Part shown: positions 52,701 to 62,281 of the stretch, in pieces
Layout: every line of letters begins with the position of its first letter
Numbering within the stretch: the stretch's first letter is position 1
Source of the DNA: Temnothorax longispinosus
Taxonomy: Eukaryota > Arthropoda > Insecta > Hymenoptera > Formicidae
NCBI RefSeq assembly: GCF_030848805.1
Contig: NC_092360.1
Coordinates: 8,370,001 to 8,434,000, forward strand
DNA length: 64,000 bases
Direction of reading: 5' to 3'
Position numbers and translations under genes: made by a program
Notes under the pieces: generated by a model
What the model saw: only the letters and a program-made list of their open reading frames with translations
Databases searched by the model: none
What the model was told of the DNA's origin: nothing

Positions 52701-52994
52701 TGTCAAAATATTTATATCTGTTTATTCATTACGTTAAGAATAGCTGAGTTAAAAATTGTTTACGCTATCAATTCGTACTCTTTAAGAAGAAAATAAATGA
52801 TAATCATATTACGTGTTTCGGATTGGAAATGAAAGATAAATTGGGATATTAGGAGCGATAAGATGAAATTTTCCATCGATTAGTATCGGTGGATGATTAG
52901 TATGAGTCTCAGGCATGCGATTCCTAGATTGATCATACGTACCTGATATGAGCACCAACACTATCCACATGATCCCCACCAGGCTCTTCATCAT
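34509..52994 (-). CDS. nAChRalpha: Nicotinic acetylcholine receptor alpha subunit (insect alpha1-4 group), 12 coding exons
   Basis: Ligand-gated cation channel subunit of the Cys-loop family, at synaptic plasma membranes. Minus-strand exons: 52994-52943, 48675-48536, 48178-48134, 43082-42973, 42000-41820, 40911-40796, 40471-40303, 38127-37991, 37694-37575, 36269-36081, 35467-35254, 34706-34509. Every junction is GT-AG and the phases close to a 556-aa protein, a normal length. Seen: signal peptide (1-18), N-glycosylation motifs NVT45, NYT132 and NIT233, Cys-loop C149-C163 with 13 residues between, and the vicinal cysteines C222-C223 in YTCCDEPY that define an alpha subunit. M1 is about 238-262, M2 about 273-293 with SLSISILLSLTVFFLLLAEI, M3 about 302-326, then a His-rich cytoplasmic loop, and M4 in the last exon. 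The subtype among alpha1-4 is not settled from memory; it is not alpha7-like. No duplicated alternative exon was seen. Confidence 0.95.
35254..35467 (-). CDS. nAChRalpha: nAChR alpha coding exon 11 (cytoplasmic loop and MA helix)
   Basis: Encodes an Ala/Pro-rich linker, the CNTLHHWHHCPELYKAIEG segment and IRFIADHTKREEDSTR, the conserved amphipathic MA helix before M4. Confidence 0.93.
36081..36269 (-). CDS. nAChRalpha: nAChR alpha coding exon 10 (cytoplasmic loop, first part)
   Basis: Encodes PQYQLDKHGRS, a His/Gly-rich stretch (GGHHGHR), VRTCNGLELRDPSLF and a Ser/Glu-rich tail. The donor CG|GTGCGT joins in frame to exon 11 to give HPRELEAVNLG. An alternative donor four bases downstream would break the frame. 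Confidence 0.88.
37575..37694 (-). CDS. nAChRalpha: nAChR alpha coding exon 9 (end of M3)
   Basis: Encodes SICVTVVVLNVHFRSPQTHV and SPWVRRVFIHVLPRLLVMRR, the start of the cytoplasmic loop. Plus-strand open frames over this exon are shadows. Confidence 0.95.
37991..38127 (-). CDS. nAChRalpha: nAChR alpha coding exon 8 (M2 pore helix and start of M3)
   Basis: Encodes VSLSISILLSLTVFFLLLAE, the cation-selective pore helix with its outer Glu ring residue, then IIPPTSLVVPLLGKF and the start of M3. The acceptor TAG|GTCAGC keeps frame with Lys271. Confidence 0.96.
38281..38300. repeat. (CA)n microsatellite in an nAChR intron
   Basis: Perfect CA dinucleotide run in the intron between coding exons 7 and 8. 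Confidence 0.8.
39286..40110. repeat. Diverged repeat cluster in an nAChR intron
   Basis: Related blocks recur several times: TCTAATCGA, AATCTTTGCG followed by AAAATTAATTT, then TATCTAAA and CTTTAAAAACACA, near 39286, 39484, 39600, 39700 and 40080. Spacing is irregular, so this is an old, degraded tandem array at most. Confidence 0.3.
40303..40471 (-). CDS. nAChRalpha: nAChR alpha coding exon 7 (loop C and M1)
   Basis: Encodes NEKFYTCCDEPYLD with the vicinal cysteines of the alpha-type acetylcholine site, and M1, ending YLPSDSGEK at the cytoplasmic entrance of the pore. Confidence 0.96.
40796..40911 (-). CDS. nAChRalpha: nAChR alpha coding exon 6
   Basis: Encodes VDLRHIDEV through SVEWDILEVPAV, residues 177-214 of the extracellular domain. 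Confidence 0.95.
41820..42000 (-). CDS. nAChRalpha: nAChR alpha coding exon 5 (Cys-loop)
   Basis: Encodes NADGNFEV, VEWKPPAIYKS and the Cys-loop from C149 to C163, ending at FGSWTYDGFQ. The conserved Trp of loop B follows the Cys-loop. Confidence 0.96.
42973..43082 (-). CDS. nAChRalpha: nAChR alpha coding exon 4
   Basis: Encodes AWYDYKLKWDPKEYGGVEML and the SDHIWRPDIVLYN loop A region of the acetylcholine site. The flanking introns, 5.1 kb on the 5' side and 1.0 kb on the 3' side, show no second version of this exon. Confidence 0.95.
46409..46490. repeat. Two-copy tandem duplication, period about 43 bp
   Basis: CGTAGTAATTAAATGTATG occurs at 46409 and again at 46452, each followed by AATTGCGATT. 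Confidence 0.65.
47868..47886. repeat. (GC)n microsatellite
   Basis: Alternating CG run in the intron between coding exons 3 and 4 of the receptor gene. Confidence 0.75.
48134..48178 (-). CDS. nAChRalpha: nAChR alpha coding exon 3
   Basis: A 45-base exon encoding exactly NLKNQIMTTNLWVEQ, the highly conserved beta2 strand of the family. Confidence 0.95.
48536..48675 (-). CDS. nAChRalpha: nAChR alpha coding exon 2 (mature N-terminus)
   Basis: Encodes PDAKRLYDDLLSNYNKLVRP and the SQLIDV strand that opens the ligand-binding domain. Includes the NVT glycosylation motif at residue 45. Confidence 0.92.
48676..52942 (-). other. First coding intron of the nAChR gene (4.3 kb)
   Basis: AT-rich with a GC-richer patch at about 51180-51540. 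Open frames such as the 141-aa one at 48956-49381 and the 120-aa one at 51170-51532 show no recognisable protein. A MITE-like element lies at 51966-52192. Confidence 0.55.
51966..52192. mobile_element. About 225-bp MITE-like element (possibly mariner-derived)
   Basis: The left end GAGTAATAAGATCCAAAAGT.. and the reverse complement of the right end ACAGTAATGTCTAAAAGT.. align with a small indel through TTTTCGG and TAAT, an imperfect inverted repeat of about 27 bp. The ends resemble mariner-type termini. There is no coding capacity. Located in the first coding intron of the receptor gene. Confidence 0.45.
52943..52994 (-). CDS. nAChRalpha: nAChR alpha coding exon 1 (signal peptide)
   Basis: Encodes MMKSLVGIMWIVLVLIS plus one base of Gly18, a typical signal peptide. 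The donor is G|GTACGT. There are two consecutive ATGs, and either could start translation. Confidence 0.85.
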
Positions 52995-53060
52995 GTCATT
53001 GTGTCACGTCCACCTCATTTCTTCTCGCCTTCGTGCGCCCCAGACCCCTCAGTTTTTGCA
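52995..53060 (-). other. 5' UTR portion of the nAChR start exon, with upstream acceptor
   Basis: On the minus strand TTTCATTGCAG at about 53071-53061 is a good splice acceptor before TGCAAAAACTG. The start-codon exon therefore probably begins at 53060, and the first, non-coding exon lies further upstream, beyond 53.1 kb and possibly beyond the window. Confidence 0.5.
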
Positions 53061-53390
53061 CTGCAATGAAAGAAGGATGATCGGTCGATCGTAGAAACGT
53101 TATCAGATCTCGTGTCAACGTTCTTTCCTTTCCATTTATATAATTCTTATTGTTTTTCTCACACAAATTATCGTTCTAAAGTGAGCATAAATATAATATA
53201 TTAATACATATATCTATATATGAAGGTGTAAATCGAGAAGTTGCTGAAATAAAATAACTGTCATTTTGTAATGAGTGATTAAATTGTTATGTATGCATTA
53301 GTTTATGGAAACGGATTACAATTAGGTACACCTCGTACTCTTTCACTTAAAACTTTTTAACTCTTTAATCAGTCTCTTATAAACCAAGGT

Positions 53391-53476
53391 ATATATAAGG
53401 TGAGGGTCGAAATTGAAACCAGGACCTGCCAGCTACAAATTGATCGTTCCTGCACAGAGCCACGCCTCGCCCTATA
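53391..53476 (-). mobile_element. Possible tRNA-derived SINE head
   Basis: On the minus strand a TGGCTCTGTGCAGG box lies about 43 bases before TGGTTTCAATTTCGACC. This resembles the A and B boxes of a tRNA promoter in spacing and partly in sequence. No intact tRNA cloverleaf can be drawn, so a decayed SINE is the more likely reading, if it is one at all. Confidence 0.25.
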
Positions 53477-53967
53477 TAGTTACATTTCTAAAATTTCTTT
53501 TACTTCTTCTTTTAACGCAGCAAACAAGTGTATTATTGCTGTATCACGCGATTTATGAAAAATTGGAAAATCTTAGGTTTAATATTTAGTTATGCAACAT
53601 AATTGCGTATTGATTACAACTGCGAAATCGAATTTGTAAATTTACTACAAAGGTACAACGCCAAACGAATTCGAATAAGGCACACGCAAAGAACGGACAC
53701 GAAGAATGTCGGCCGAGTTGAATTATGAATAGGTAATTGTGGGCTATCGCGAAAACTTACGATCGTTTTTGCGCTCGCGCTCGCGATATATTCAAATATG
53801 TCCATGTCGATGAAACACGCGATAAGCTATGGTATTCACTTATACGTGGTGATCAAAGATATGCAGTTTTCTGAAAACGATAATGGTTTAGCGAAAATTC
53901 GGACGTCATCGCGATCGCACGTGATCTTTGAGAATTAATCAAAGATGTTTTTATTTATTAAAAAATG

Positions 53968-53982
53968 AGAGAGAGAGAGAGA
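53968..53982. repeat. (GA)n microsatellite
   Basis: Short perfect GA run. Confidence 0.7.
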
Positions 53983-55870
53983 CTATATTCATTTGATATA
54001 TTATTATATTAACATATCAACTTTTTAAATAACAAATACTAATAATACAAAAAATTCTGCATTTTTTCAATTATTTTCTAAGGAAAACAAAAGGTAGAAA
54101 TGAAAACTTTTCAAATAATGCTCAAATTTGACAAACCAAATAAATAATGAATTTCCAACTCATTTTTTAATTAATTATCAAAAGGGAAAGCGCGAAAATT
54201 ATAACGGTCGATGGGTACTCGAAACAATTGCGATATCTCCGTTGAAAGACCGTCGATTTAATATTTCTCGAAACTATATATACCCACTGCCACGATTACA
54301 ATGACGGCGCATAATTTTCGACGGCAAAGTGTTTGCTTTGCGCGAAATAGATATTTGATTCATGGTTTTTACGAGCGGGCCGGAGTTTTGCGCGCAGTTA
54401 TCGGCGCCAATTTTCGCGCCGGGAGATTTATGGCAGTCGTAAGGCTCGCATTTACGTGATGTCGAACCCTTTCTGCATTTTGATACTTTTGCAGGTGGTG
54501 GCACGACGGCTGGCGTCAATTATTCCAGCGATTCGGAAACCATCTCCGAATCTCTCGAATTCCAATAAATCCTCTTGCGCGCGGATATTCCAATCTTTCG
54601 CCGGAACCGGCCGCGAGATTTCGTCAACGTGACCTACGAATTTCTCAAATTTTCTTCCGACTCTCGTTTACAATTCGCTTCTCTGATACAATCGCTTTAG
54701 CGCTTTCCTACATTAAAATATATATCTTAAAATATTTATTGCAACAATATATGTAAATAGACCTTTATATATAATAAAGGGTCTATAAACGAGCAACAAT
54801 AGTTGTTAGAAAATGAACTTCGTGTATTAATTTAAACATAAAAATATCAGAATGGTACGGTTTGACTATACCGAGTCTTCTTCATCAAAATAAATTAATC
54901 AAACATTTAAAATTAACAATAAGAACAACTAAAGAGTAAATAAGATTAAATTTATGGACAATAATACATTGGAATACCATAAGTAAAAGGAGAATTAAAA
55001 AAAGTCAATTTTCACATTGATATAGCATAATAAAAAGTAGCAATAGAAAATATACGATATATTTTATAAATTAGCAAAATCTGATCCAATTTTGAAGATC
55101 GTACATAATTTCCTTGCATAGATATTCTTGCTCAACCAAGAGAATTCAATTATAGAGCTAATTTCAAATGGCTCCAATAACTTCATCCGTGTCTTATTGT
55201 TAGAAAAGATAACGAGGAAACATCGTGTTGAATCAGGATGATATAGGACAATGGTGATGCAAGCGATGTCGATGACGTGAAACGTACCCGCTGATTTGCT
55301 GCTTGATGCTGCGGGACTTTTTTCATTTATCCGTTTATTGACGTGTGTATTGTAGCAATGTCACTCGTGTACATATGTATCCGTCATTCGGTGGAAGTGG
55401 ATTCGACCGAAGAGAACCGATTCGCGCTTTAAATTACAAAAAAGCCGGGCGCACGCGTGCGCGAGCAGAAGTTGTCGTTTATATCGTGGAAAGCGAATCC
55501 CCCTCTTTCCCCTCCTTCTATATATCTCTGTGTTGTACATCTATATTTCTCTTCCTACATTTATCCATCTATCTATCCGTCCGGCTTCCGTTTACCGATC
55601 ATTTTTACGCCGACGCGAACATCTCTCTCTCTCTCTTCCTTATTTTTCTTCCTTTTCACCTGTGCCATATTCCAGTTCCGCTCGTTGCGTCCTGTTGTCG
55701 GTTTCACGCGTTTGTCACTCGCGAACGGTTGCATGAGCATTGCGTTGACCCGATTTTCGCGGATCCGATAGAAAATGGGGATCCTCGAAGAAACGGTACA
55801 ACACAGGGTTTACGATACATTTTTCGAGCGTTGAAGGTTTTTTATCCCTCGTATTAACCCCGCAAATAAT

Positions 55871-56184
55871 AGTTGCTTTCCATTTACATCAAAACTCAGA
55901 TACATAATTCTCACTTGTGACGTCATATAACTCAGTTAAACGCACGTTCTTTTTGCATGCTGACAAGTGAGATTCAACTGAGTTTTTATGCACAATCGAG
56001 ACCATGTGCTTTAATGAATCTAAAATAAACTCACATTAAAAGCGAGGCTATGGACCTGTATTATTATGCGATAGCTTTGTCATCAAAATAAGCAGATAAA
56101 TACAAAATGACATGTCTTACCTGAGTATAAAATACTCACATAACTGAGTGACTCAGATCACTTGAGTGTAAATGGAAAGCAACT
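55871..56184. mobile_element. 314-bp MITE-like element with 18-bp terminal inverted repeats
   Basis: Begins AGTTGCTTTCCATTTACA and ends with its exact complement TGTAAATGGAAAGCAACT. Inside, CTCAGTT/AACTGAG and CACTTGTGA/GACAAGTGAG motifs repeat in inverted order. The flanks read AATAAT and AATAAC, which allows a 3-bp AAT or, with an extra T in the repeat, a 4-bp ATAA target duplication. Confidence 0.75.
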
Positions 56185-56579
56185 AATAACGTGATTGAGC
56201 CATTAGCGAGCGATTCTGTTTTCGCATGATTACCTCTCGTATAAATCCAGTTCCGTTGTACAAACATATTCGCAAAGATCGTGTGATATCCTCTCCATTC
56301 TTTTTATTAATAAAAAAAATCCAATATCCAATATGGAAAAAATCTGTCGTTTTTCAAGATTGCAGATTGTTGCTGCGATATTGAATTCCTCACCTGTGTG
56401 TTCGATAAATCTCCGCAAAACTAATTTGGAAATTAGCAATCAAACTCTACTCTTTCTGTCCTAAAAAAATGTAGTTATCGTTGCTAAACGTTATTCAGCA
56501 AGACCGCCTCTTTCTAACAAAGTATACGCAATGTATTTGTCGGAAGGGGTAGTTTCTCGGGAATCCATATTGGGCAATC

Positions 56580-56960
56580 GTTCGCGAATCGCGTGGGGGG
56601 GGGGACGGACCTTTCAGGGCGCGAGATAGATGACGGGCGATCGGGCGGGCGGCCGTGTGAGTGGCAGGCACTTATTATTATCGGTTATTCGGTTCCGCGA
56701 GTGCCAATATTCTGTTATGCGCAACCCGTCGCGTCAGTTCGCCAGCGACGGGCTGGCTGGCTGACTGGCTGTTTGGCCGGCCGGCAACATCTCGCCACCC
56801 GGTCGTCCCTTGTCCGCTCCGCATCCATTATTCGGCCGACTGGCCGGCCTGCAGCCCCGGGGTTGCATTTTTCCACGCAGAACCCCCGATACCGACCGGC
56901 AATATCGCTGCATGCGCGCAATAAAATTGCATATTGCACACACACAGGCGCTGATCCGTT
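56580..56960. promoter_or_regulatory. CpG-rich island with G-run and GGCTGGCT repeats
   Basis: Contains a run of ten G at 56595-56604, then repeated CTGGCTGGCTGACTGGCTG and GGCCGGCCGGC motifs. Composition differs sharply from the AT-rich flanks. This is a candidate promoter or first non-coding exon of the receptor gene, on composition only. Confidence 0.3.
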
Positions 56961-58084
56961 TTCAGACCTAACAAAACCCAAACTTCTCATCTGGGTCCTT
57001 CCATCAATCCTGGTTTTCTTCGGTGATAAACGTCGAAGGCGAGAAAAATTACTATTTGAGATTATACTTGAGATCATTCAATTTAATCTATAATATCATC
57101 GCGTCGCTGAAGATGGCTCAAAGTAGAGCCAAAACGTACGATTTATATTAAATAATATATTAAATTATTAATTAAATGTTACATAACGTTGGCTCACGCT
57201 AGGCACGCAACTAACCGCGTTTGACTCTCAAAGCTCACTTTTCCTTGTTACTCCTTAAATCACTATTAGTCGTAAATTTTCGTAATTGGTCTATTGAAGA
57301 ACTTATAGAATAATCGTATTTGGAAATTAAATATTGAAATGGTTTAAAGAGAAATTACTTATTACTTTGTCACAAAAATGGCATATTAGATTATTGGATT
57401 AAACATTTCTTAAAATTAAACTCAGAATTAAAATTTTCTTGAAATAGAATCTATTTGAAATTAAAGAATGATTTTGATTTGCACTTCAAAGCTCAGTTTT
57501 TAAAAGATCCTTTATTTTCAATTACTTACTGTTGCACTCTCGATATTTTTGTTGAGGTAAAATCAACTCCAGCTGATCGAAAAGTCCGTGTGTAAAAAGT
57601 GGCTCGGTAGATCTATGACAATTCGTACATGTATAATACGTACATACAGTTTTTACAATTGATAACAAAAACTTTCGTGCGATACACGACAAAATGGAAA
57701 CTCGACAGGTCATTAATCGACACGTGATCGAACTCAATCTATGTACAAAATTTGAAAAGCTTTCAGTAAAAACAATTCAGCAGTCGGATCTTCATCAACG
57801 ACCGTATATTGCGTCGGTATATAATGGCCGACGAGTGCACCAACGTTTATTTCGTTTGCCTTATTTCCATTCTATGCAGAAAAGTTCATTTATCGATCAC
57901 GAACACATTTGACGTTGAAAATAAACGTGATAAACGTGGGATCCTCTATAAAATTTCCACCCAGAAAAAATGGCCTTACAAAAACATAATAAAATATTTC
58001 TCATCTCAATTGTACACCTCAAATATTTCAGGTGTTTTTTATTTTAAAGAAAAATGTTTGAAATAAAAATTTCAGTTTTCGAGG

Positions 58085-58440
58085 GAAATATAATACACGC
58101 AACTATTTTTTTTTATATTATGCGTTTTTTATGACATATCAATGTCATTGATATTTTTGTGAATAAGAATATAATTTTTCTCACACAATATTATTCTTTT
58201 AATCATTCTGTATGTAAAAGTATTAAGGGAAAATTATCTAAAAATTCAATAGTTACGAAATATTTTACGTGCAACAATTCTTTTATGCCAAATGCTTTTT
58301 GTGAGATATCAGTGTCATCGATATTTTTGTAAATAAAAATATAATTTTTCTCTCACAATAATTCTTTTAATTATTCTGTATGTAAAAGTACCAAGGAAAA
58401 ATTATCTAAAAATTCTAAAAAATCAATATCACGTTTACGA
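58085..58440. repeat. Diverged two-copy tandem duplication, unit about 169 bp
   Basis: ATATTTTTGTGAATAAGAAT (58151) returns as ATATTTTTGTAAATAAAAAT (58321), and TATGTAAAAG at 58211 returns at 58379. The flanking segments, including AATTATCTAAAAATTC, also repeat in order. Confidence 0.7.
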
Positions 58441-60189
58441 GATATTTTATATGTATCATTTTGATAAATTTTGACATAAGTCACATAAGATATGGATTAT
58501 CTGTACATTTACTTTTTTATCTTGATATACTTATACTTTTACGCACAGAACAATAAGATGAATCAAATATAAATAAAACATATAGCATACTTTTAAAAAT
58601 AAATATGCAATTTACAATGTTCAATTACATACCCTTTTAAATGAAACCACTGTATACTTTCATTAAATTTCAATTTTGATATTGTAGACACGCCAAGATG
58701 GAACGCTATGTTTATACGTGGCGATGAAAACGTGATTTATGTCAGATCCATTTTTTATACATCTACATTTACAAGATATTCGCGCACACAATGAATCAAG
58801 AATCGTCTAATCGTGAATCATCTAATCGTTACACAACTCAGTTGTTGTTTAAGATGAGTTATACACTTGACAAAACTTTGGAGTACGTCTTCGTGTTAGA
58901 ATTCAAAACACATAGGACAAACGAAAGAGATATTGGACAAGAGTGCAAAGTAGGCTATTAATACGTAAAATTTGACGGCAAACACATATCGGGATTACCG
59001 TTGCGCTTTGCTCCAGAATATCGTTTAGGAAACTTCACGTTTCCTTCACTCCCGTCCGAAAGTTATTTCTGCTACGTGGCTCGCGGGATCGATAAACCCC
59101 GAATCCGTCCGTCGCACTGTCCATGCCTGGCATTTTCACTTGCCAGCTTGAGAGCTTGAGAGATGGATAATTATCTCCGCTACGTACGAGCAAAAAGCTT
59201 TTTAAATGGCTTTCTATCCTCATCCACGTGTCGTCAACAAAGCTAGCTAGTAAATGAGTTTTCTCGTCAACCTCGGTATACCGAGAATAAGTAAAATTGT
59301 ACGTCATGTAACATATGTCAAGAGGTATTTAAACCAGAAACACAGGCTAGTCATTTTACGTTTACGAAAATTTTCAGATATGCTTTGCGCGAAAATTTCA
59401 CAGATTAAAATTGTCTTCGTCGAATAAGTATCGACTCGCTGAACTGGTGAATGTGAATTCTGTTTATCGCATCCCAATGCTCTCGGTAGAAAAATTTATC
59501 GTTGCAAATTCTTGCCTGACAAACGGCAGCTCGACCTATTTAACTGAAGATTATGTAAGCGATTGTTACAACAACTGCGACGCGCCGGCGTTATTAAATT
59601 CATAAATCTTATTACTGCTGTTAAGAAACTGTATCTTCAGCCTCCGCAATTAACTTCCGCTGATTAAGCAACGTCCCGTGGCGATCCCCGTGATTCATTG
59701 ACGCAGCATGAAATTTTGCTGGAATCTAAATATATTAATCATGCAGATTATTAAACTGCGCGCAAAATATCCATCTAAATGAACTACTAATTACGATAAG
59801 TACTGTGTTTCTTCACATTCACTCCAAACTTAAGGAAACCTGAAAATGTATTTGTCATCAAGTTTGGAAAAAAATTTTGCTTTGCGATTGTTAATTTTAC
59901 TTATAATTCAATAAACAGGACTATAAAATAATATTTCAATAACAATAAATGACTATACCCTGCAACGATTGGATTAAATTCCATACGATTTGACCCTCTT
60001 ATTAAAGAATACCATGCTTTATATTGAGCATAAATTTTCATAAAATCATAATTCATTATTAAATATTGTAACATATATTACGTACGATGAGTATACCGAC
60101 TTTTGAACATTAATACGCGGCACATGCGCATTTTGGTCCTCGGTTTGGAATCCAGTCAGCCCGATGTACAATAGCTCAATAATCCGGAT

Positions 60190-60640
60190 ATCCTCTTGCA
60201 TTAATTAATCGAGATTACAGCGACTGCGCGCGCTCACTCGGCTCTCGCGTGTAAAAATCGTGCTCGCGAGAGTTATCGGATGTTCGATGGGGATAGAATT
60301 TTACTGAATCGTCCTGACATGTCGCCGGAGTAACGTAAAACTCGACGACGCTCTTTCTGCGCGATTCTGAGGGAAAGATATCTATAAATTCGATAGGCGG
60401 GGGATATACTCGGCCGCGCGATCCTCATTGCGGGATCAGTTTACGAATAATGGTCTAGGGTAAAACGTCTCTTTTGCTCTCTTCTCTCTCGAGGACGGAC
60501 CAGTCGGAAACGAGAGAATAATTAATCCGTCTGTCGCGGTTGTTCGCGAAACCATATTGCGGTGCGGATCGATCAGAATTACAAAACGAGCCGCGGTTGT
60601 GGAATAATAATACACTTAGACGACAGGGCGGAGGTTCGAT
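60190..60640. promoter_or_regulatory. CpG-rich island (candidate nAChR promoter region)
   Basis: Dense CpG with CTCTCGAGGACGG and GCGCGC motifs in an otherwise AT-rich interval. No open frame is recognised. Composition is the only evidence. Confidence 0.25.
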
Positions 60641-60808
60641 GTGTTGTCGCGCGTTTTTAATAAAAATATATGGTGCACCATAAAGGGATTACGATCCATG
60701 CGAGACGAGTATAAACGAGCGGTCGCTTTCACGAGGCCGGTTGCTCGCAAAAACCTTTGCAATGAGAGTCCGCCTGTGATGGCGCGCTCTTTATTTTTCT
60801 TGCCTGAA

Positions 60809-60874
60809 CACATACACACACGCACACACATATACACACGCGCGCGCGCGGGCATACACGTACATACGCACACA
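60809..60874. repeat. Compound (CA)n/(CG)n microsatellite
   Basis: CACACA and CGCGCG runs interleave over about 65 bases. Open frames across it encode only low-complexity Cys/Val or His/Thr tracts. Confidence 0.8.
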
Positions 60875-62252
60875 ATAAACCGACGATGGCAAGGTGATCA
60901 ATGCACCTAGAATAACATACAGGCTTTGACAAATAACATAAAGACCAGCAAGGATCGTCCGTCAGAAAATACGCACTGACGTTTAATTTAACATCGATCG
61001 ATACGTTTGCTGAATTCAGCGAAGCTACTACGATAATTAATAACGATTAACCGAAGTAATTAATTTTTAAGAACGTGTCTATAGAGAACTCCGCAGAATT
61101 AAGAAATAATTTCGCGTAATATTATTTCTTGTCGAAAAATGTAGGCAATACCAATCGATTTTCGTAATCTCGTGCGTGTTACATTATCAAATATTAATTC
61201 TGATGTATAAATCGTCGCATCGGTGATACAAAGGTGACCGCCGATTCTTCTTCCGGTATTCATCCGAGACCCTGTGAAACCGCGTTCTTGTAAGTCATTG
61301 ACATTGATTTTTTCGAGATGACTCATCATCTTATTACCGGCAATAGAGACTCATTCATCGATGGCCGATGATTTATTACCGCAGTGCTTAGAACCTATCG
61401 ATCAATGTCTTGGGAGAAAAGAGCCAACTACCCTACGTTCTCAGATAGTTAGTCGAGCTAGGACCGATATCACGATTATCGTAAACGTTACGGGAGAATT
61501 CGAACTCTAGCTTCTTGCTTTTGCTCGCGAATAATTTTCTCAATGCCCTATTGTCTCTTCGTTCGTCGAGTCTCCGATCTTATATATTTCGTTATCGTTT
61601 GCGATCGGCTAGACGCAAAATCCAATTTTAATAGTACACGACTCCTTCGGAGAAGATAATGATCGCTTCACTATATAAGCGACGTAACTTCAGTGGACGG
61701 TCGATACCTCGCTACAATAATTGAACCCGCCTCGGGAATAATGAAGGAACGCGATTTATTCGTGGGAATGAAAGATTCAACCGCATTGTGCAGATTGTCG
61801 CGCACGGATATGCATATTATAAATATCTGTGTCCTCGAAAAAAAAAGGCGATTGACCTCGGTCAACCGATATCGAATTTGTCTGAAGCCAAGCAATCCGA
61901 TTATCCAGATTACAGAGCAGCATCTTTCTCATCTGTTTTTAAAGCAAGCTTCTAGATTCTAGACTACCTAGATATTTAAAAAATCGTGACATCGGACGAG
62001 ATATTAGGTGGTTTAGATTTGACAGATTTTTATTCAGTACACTAACTGTCAATTATAATAAGAATTATATCAGAAATGATATAAACAAGTAATTAAAAAG
62101 GATATTTCTGTAAATAATCATTTTATCAATATCGAAAATTTGTCGGAATGAGCAAAAAACAATATAAAAGGCAAAATGTTCATTGGCAATTCAATATCCT
62201 CCATTTTTGCGTCATGAATGTTTATATTATCAATGCTGCTGTTCATTTTTCC

Positions 62253-62281
62253 AGAGAGAGAGAGAAAGAGAGAGAGAGAAA
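62253..62281. repeat. (GA)n microsatellite
   Basis: Imperfect GA run, a possible GAGA-factor site in insects. Confidence 0.75.

Noticed and set aside
55345..55857. 170-aa open frame
   Set aside because: CT-rich low-complexity DNA giving Ser/Leu/Phe-rich translation; overlapped by two further open frames in other phases, no homology recognised.
56593..57093. 166-aa open frame
   Set aside because: Open in both strands because of CpG-rich repeats; no domain.
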